From: Actinomycetota bacterium
Lineage (GTDB): Bacteria; Actinomycetota; Nitriliruptoria; Nitriliruptorales; Nitriliruptoraceae
Length of the DNA: 64,000 nucleotides
Assembly: GCA_019347575.1 (NCBI GenBank)
Contig: JAHWKY010000010.1
Location: 62,001 to 126,000, forward strand
Direction of reading: 5' to 3'
Shown here: positions 60,711 through 64,000 of the stretch, piece by piece
Layout: each line of letters begins with the position of its first letter
Numbering within the stretch: position 1 is the stretch's first letter
Made by a program: the position numbers and the translations under genes
Notes under the pieces: generated by a model
The model's input: only the letters and a program-made list of their open reading frames with translations
What the model was told of the DNA's origin: nothing
Databases searched by the model: none

Positions 60711-61700
60711 TCAGATGTCGACCGGATAGGTGCGCATCTCACCCTTGGCGATCAGTCCGGGCAGGTCCTCCGATGCGTTCTCCCACACGAGGAGCATGGC
60801 ACGCTTGGGCGCGTAGCCCTGGTGTCGGATGTCCGCCGGCATGGCCGCGACATCACCGGGTCGCATGACAACCTTGGCGCGGACTCCTCCGCTGTCGCGG
60901 TCCTCGACCTCCCAGTGGATCTCGTCCGACAGCTGCACGAACCACTCGACGCGGTCGTTCCCGTGGATGATGGGGAGGATGTACTCCTCCGTCGTGGGGC
61001 AGAAGAGGCTGTTCTCGCATGCCGACACCACCGACGGGTTCCACGTCACATCAGAGCGGGAGAGGTACGCGAACAGGTTGAAGGCGTTCAACTCCTCCTC
61101 GAACCCCTCCTCCGCTTCGATCGTCGGCTCGTCCTGGGGTACGTCCGCGAAGGCACGGTTGACCGGGAAGCCCTTCTCGTCGGACCGCAGCTCCTCGTCG
61201 CCGGGGCAGCTCACCATCCGCTTCGCGGCCACCCGGTGCCGGTTGATGGCATCGCGGTTGTCGCCGTTCTTCGGACCGAAGGCAGTCCCGGTCTCGTCCG
61301 GGGCCGCGAAGGGGTCGAAGGTCTCGTTCGTCCAAGCGTCCAGCATGCGCTGGAAGGTTGCCTTGATGTCCGGCGTCTCGAAGTTCTCGACGTGATCCAG
61401 CTCCGCCTTGCGGTAGGAGTCGTTGTAGCGCCCAGCGAACAGGTCGACGGTCCCGTAATGGTTCACGGTCCCGATGACTCCGTCGAAGTTGACGATCCCG
61501 TAGAAGAACTCCCAAGCAACGTCGCGCTGGAGCGCACGGAGGAACGCATCTGCGGACATGATGTGGTGACCCGTCGGCCATTCGATGTACACGAAGTACT
61601 CGTCACGGGAGAAGGTGAACTCGCCCAACTCGAACGACGGGTAACCGAACTGGTTGGGATCGCCGGACCGGACCTCAGGTGGGCTCTCAACAACGGTCAT
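60711..61700 (-). CDS. hqdB: Hydroquinone 1,2-dioxygenase large subunit
   Basis: The 329-residue protein matches my recollection of HqdB/PnpD/HapD, the large subunit of the Fe(II)-dependent hydroquinone dioxygenase. Segments such as NQFGYPSFELGEFTFSRDEY, RDVAWEFFYGIVNFD, GTVNHYGTVDLFAGRYN, DPFAAPDETGT, NAFNLFAYLSRSDVTWNPSV, FCPTTEEYILPIIHGNDRVE and MPADIRHQGYAPKR are typical. The enzyme opens hydroquinone next to a hydroxyl to 4-hydroxymuconic semialdehyde. I chose the ATG at 61700 because AGAGGAG stands five bases upstream. The small subunit is encoded just before it, and the two act as a heterotetramer in characterised systems. Confidence 0.9.
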   Translation of the reverse strand: MTVVESPPEVRSGDPNQFGYPSFELGEFTFSRDEYFVYIEWPTGHHIMSADAFLRALQRDVAWEFFYGIVNFDGVIGTVNHYGTVDLFAGRYNDSYRKAELDHVENFETPDIKATFQRMLDAWTNETFDPFAAPDETGTAFGPKNGDNRDAINRHRVAAKRMVSCPGDEELRSDEKGFPVNRAFADVPQDEPTIEAEEGFEEELNAFNLFAYLSRSDVTWNPSVVSACENSLFCPTTEEYILPIIHGNDRVEWFVQLSDEIHWEVEDRDSGGVRAKVVMRPGDVAAMPADIRHQGYAPKRAMLLVWENASEDLPGLIAKGEMRTYPVDI

Positions 61701-61737
61701 GGGCACTCCTCTCGGATCTGATCGGACTACGGGGACG

Positions 61738-62244
61738 TCACAGCTCGGTGGCCACGATCTCACGCCACTTGTAGACCGTGCCGTCGCCCTCGATGGTCTG
61801 CATGATCAGTGCTGCGACGTCGTCACAGTGGAAGCGGTAGGCGGCGCCGGCCGGGAGCAGGGCTTGGTGGCCGCGCCCCACGATGATGCGTCCCATCCGG
61901 GGGCCAGCGGGGTCAGCGCCGAGCTCGAGCGATCCCTTCTTGTCCTTGGGCGGAACCTGTCCCTCACCCGCCTTGTGGAGCTCGATGGTCACCTGTCCGT
62001 CCATGCAGAGAACGAACTCGTCGTGGGAGGCGACCCGCCACTCGGAGGTGCCTTCGGCTCGGATAGCCTCGAGAACGTACTCCCGGTTGCGTGCAACAGC
62101 GACCTTCTCGTAGGGTGCCGAGTTGTTGGCGACCTCGAACACGTTCGAGAACGCGTAGTGCTTGGCCTCATCGTTGATGATGTCGAGACGGCCCTTCTCG
62201 TAATCCTTGAGCGATCCGAACTTGGTCTGGTAACTGGTTGCCAT
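61738..62244 (-). CDS. hqdA: Hydroquinone 1,2-dioxygenase small subunit
   Basis: The 168-residue cupin-like protein matches the HqdA/PnpC/HapC small subunit in size and in sequence style: TKFGSLKDYEKGRLDIINDEAKHYAFSNVFEVA, EWRVASHDEFVLCMDGQVTIELHK and GRGHQALLPAGAAYRFH. The cupin core probably stabilises the large subunit. It is the first gene of the minus-strand operon, 54 bp from the operator in the divergent region. GGGGAGGAG precedes the ATG. Confidence 0.88.
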   Translation of the reverse strand: MATSYQTKFGSLKDYEKGRLDIINDEAKHYAFSNVFEVANNSAPYEKVAVARNREYVLEAIRAEGTSEWRVASHDEFVLCMDGQVTIELHKAGEGQVPPKDKKGSLELGADPAGPRMGRIIVGRGHQALLPAGAAYRFHCDDVAALIMQTIEGDGTVYKWREIVATEL

Positions 62245-62297
62245 CGACGACTCTCCTCCCCGACGGCGCGGTCCCTCGACCCGCCCCACGGCTTCCT

Positions 62298-62331
62298 GTA
62301 CGCTATGTGAACAATAGTTCTATATGCGTAC
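62298..62331. promoter_or_regulatory. 34-bp compound dyad between hqdA and the iclR-type gene
   Basis: The site reads GTACGC-N5-GAAC-N4-GTTC-N5-GCGTAC, both arm pairs being perfect. It lies in the 111-bp divergent gap, 54 bp from the hqdA ATG and 25 bp from the regulator GTG. A-T-rich sequence within it could supply -10 elements for one or both genes. An IclR-type dimer or tetramer site is the natural reading. Confidence 0.75.
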
Positions 62332-62355
62332 CCAACCTACGGAGGTGCTCTCAGC

Positions 62356-63144
62356 GTGTCAAGAGACGAGCTCGGACCTGACTTCGTCCAGTCCCTCGCC
62401 CGTGGGCTGGAGGTCATCCAGGCCTTCTCGCGTGATCGGCCGTCGCAGACCCTCAGCGAGGTAGCCGAGCACACCGCGCTCAGTCGTGCCACGGCTCGCC
62501 GGCTGTTGCTCACGCTCGAGCACCTCGGCTTCGTGGAGTCCTGTGAGCGGCGGTTCCAGCTCACCCCCCGCGTCTTGGACCTCGGCTACACCTACCTCTC
62601 ATCGCTGGGCATCGGGGACGTCGCGCATCCCCACATGGAGCGGCTGGCCGAACAGCTCCACGAGTCCACGTCGGCGTCCGTCCTCGACGGCCACGAGATC
62701 GTCTACGTCGTGCGGATCCCCACCCACCGGATCATGACGATCTCTCTCGATCTGGGAACTCGCCTCCCTGCTTTCTGCACGTCGATGGGCCGGGTCCTGC
62801 TCGCCTCCCTACCGCCGGACCAGCTCGACGGCCACCTCGAGGCGATGGACCTGCACCCCCATACCAAGCGCACGGTCACCGACGTCGGGCAGCTCCGGGC
62901 CATACTCGACGAAACCCGCGAACGAGGATGGGCGCTGGTGGACCAGGAGCTCGAGGACGGCGTGCGATCCGTTGCGACCCCGCTCCGGGACGGCGGGGGC
63001 CGGGTCGTTGCTGCACTGAACGTCTCCGGCCACGCAGGACGCGTCACGCTGGGGCACATGCGGGACCGCTTCCTGCCTCCCCTTCTCGAGACAGCGCGAA
63101 CGATCAACCAGGAACTGGCCCGTCGGTGGACGGGGTCACGCTGA
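62356..63144 (+). CDS. IclR-family regulator of the hydroquinone operon
   Basis: The 262-residue protein has the IclR winged helix (FVQSLARGLEVIQAFS, TLSEVAEHTALSRATARRLLLTLEHLGFVE) and the GAF-like effector domain from about 85 to 250 (RVLLASLPPDQLDGHL, RERGWALVDQELEDGVRSVATPLRD, RVVAALNVSGH). It resembles PcaR/PobR-type regulators of beta-ketoadipate pathways. Its GTG follows GGAGGTG by about ten bases. It is transcribed divergently from the operon and overlaps the converging monooxygenase-like gene by 9 bp. The effector is likely a pathway metabolite. Confidence 0.9.
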   Translation: MSRDELGPDFVQSLARGLEVIQAFSRDRPSQTLSEVAEHTALSRATARRLLLTLEHLGFVESCERRFQLTPRVLDLGYTYLSSLGIGDVAHPHMERLAEQLHESTSASVLDGHEIVYVVRIPTHRIMTISLDLGTRLPAFCTSMGRVLLASLPPDQLDGHLEAMDLHPHTKRTVTDVGQLRAILDETRERGWALVDQELEDGVRSVATPLRDGGGRVVAALNVSGHAGRVTLGHMRDRFLPPLLETARTINQELARRWTGSR

Positions 63145-64000
63145 CCTCGGTGGGCCGCCCCAACCGGCCGGAGGGTCAGGATCCTTCGAGCGCGGGGCTC
63201 CTGGGGCAAGCAGGTCGCGGCTTCCGATCACCATGGCGTTCAGCTGGGCGATCGCATCGTGGATGTCCCGGGCGTCGGGCAGCACGCACCGCAGATCGGT
63301 TACCCCCAGGTGGGCCAGTTCGATCACCCGTTCCTGACAGTCCTCCAGGCGCCCGATGATGCCGACCGGAGACGCCGCTGCTGCGACGGAGAAGTGGCGA
63401 TCGTTCTCCGCACGCGCCAGAGCTTCGGCATGCGTACGACCGATCGACACGGGGGCTTCCAGGGCGATCCCGAGGGACGCTGTCGGTCGCCCCCCGTCCG
63501 TGCAGGCCCGGTGGACCTGACGGACGGCGACGGCGACGTCGGGGATGGCCGTCACCGGAAGCACGACGTCGTCGGCGTAGCGGACTGCCTCCGCCACATG
63601 CTCTGACCCCGTCGCAACGACGGAGAGCCGCGGACGACGTTCATGCTGCCACGCCGTCAGCAGGACTCTGAGGAAGGGGCCGAGAGACGGCGGGGACGAC
63701 TGCGACCTGCCGAGCGCCGCTGTCGCGAGTCCGATCTCGACGTTGTGGTGGCCGGCTGCCGCGCGGCCGATGTTCGCGACCTCCTCCACGCCGTGTGTCG
63801 AGACGTCCACGGTGAAGCCGATCTGGGCGCGCTGCAACTTCGACGCCAGCACCTTGACGGTCGGTGTCAGGTCGCCCGAGGGCGAACCCTCCTCCCGCAC
63901 CCAAACGGCGTTCATCCCCGCCCGATCGCTCAACATGCTCAACTGCTCGAGTCGGCCAGGCGGCAGGCGGGTGGTCAGTACGACAGAGAGGCGGACGAGT
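63136..64000 (-). CDS. Luciferase-like (LLM-class) flavin-dependent monooxygenase family protein (5' partial)
   Basis: The 3' part of an LLM-class protein; the frame is open to the right edge, and upstream residues LSVVLTTRLPPGRLEQLSMLSDRAGMNAVWV look like the normal first strand of the TIM barrel, so the true start is at or beyond the edge. Other features are VEIGLATAALGRS, LSVVATGSEHVAEAVRYADDVVLP and PVGIIGRLEDCQERVIELAHLGVTDLRCVLPD, which matches the C-terminal end of F420- or FMN-dependent members. The barrel is shorter than usual. It may produce a phenolic substrate for the operon or act independently. Confidence 0.72.
   Translation of the reverse strand, partial: LVRLSVVLTTRLPPGRLEQLSMLSDRAGMNAVWVREEGSPSGDLTPTVKVLASKLQRAQIGFTVDVSTHGVEEVANIGRAAAGHHNVEIGLATAALGRSQSSPPSLGPFLRVLLTAWQHERRPRLSVVATGSEHVAEAVRYADDVVLPVTAIPDVAVAVRQVHRACTDGGRPTASLGIALEAPVSIGRTHAEALARAENDRHFSVAAAASPVGIIGRLEDCQERVIELAHLGVTDLRCVLPDARDIHDAIAQLNAMVIGSRDLLAPGAPRSKDPDPPAGWGGPPRSA

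Overview
The window is chromosomal DNA from a very GC-rich bacterium, almost certainly an actinobacterium (Actinomycetota). GTG and TTG starts are common, stop/start overlaps of the GTGA/ATGA type link many genes, and the housekeeping genes follow the order I recall for Mycobacterium tuberculosis Rv1002c-Rv1026 (pmt, rsmI, metG, tatD, rsmA, ispE, pth, rplY, prs, glmU, mfd, mazG, SurA-like lipoprotein, eno, ftsB-like, DUF501, ppx). The genus cannot be named from the sequence; the many lineage-specific insertions suggest a deep branch rather than a mycobacterium.

Layout. 1-8280: the 3' part of a FAD/Fe-S oxidase, an odd class I tRNA with anticodon UAA, a Nudix/NAD(P)HX-epimerase fusion, a sirohaem sulfite/nitrite reductase, a ferritin-like protein, and the S1-domain/DUF501/ppx run. 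8311-15583: an island of three tandem secreted alpha/beta hydrolases (one frameshifted) beside a small HTH protein and a 999-residue SARP/AfsR-type regulator. 15592-25272: housekeeping genes on the minus strand (ftsB-like, eno, mazG, SurA-like, mfd, pth, rplY). A 35-bp tandem repeat array abuts the start of mfd. 25458-27415: an inserted PadR-controlled membrane module. 27392-34014: ogt, prs, glmU, a YbaK-type deacylase, tRNA-Gln, ispE, rsmA, tatD. 34117-37232: a sigma factor with a large membrane-anchored partner, a coiled-coil protein and a palindromic repeat pair. 37246-42921: metG, an AbrB/zinc-ribbon protein, rsmI, DUF488 and a protein mannosyltransferase. 43090-49312: mixed accessory genes, including a molybdopterin oxidoreductase, a chimeric YbjN/HtrA remnant, a DUF2330 protein and a solitary MazF-like toxin.

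49370-64000 is the most coherent accessory system: a tightly packed, probably single minus-strand operon of 14 genes for hydroquinone (and probably hydroxyquinol) catabolism, divergent from an IclR regulator. HqdA/HqdB would cleave hydroquinone to 4-hydroxymuconic semialdehyde, the aldehyde dehydrogenase would oxidise this to maleylacetate, maleylacetate reductase would give 3-oxoadipate, and the two-subunit CoA-transferase would activate it. An intradiol dioxygenase at the distal end would feed hydroxyquinol into the same maleylacetate pool. A complete Liv-type ABC importer lies in the middle, a MoxR-type AAA+ ATPase with no VWA partner precedes the last gene, and a 34-bp compound dyad sits in the divergent promoter. 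A flavin monooxygenase-like gene runs off the right edge.

Gene starts were chosen from Shine-Dalgarno spacing and family N-termini. Functional names rest on recognised motifs and remembered family sequences; no database search was possible.
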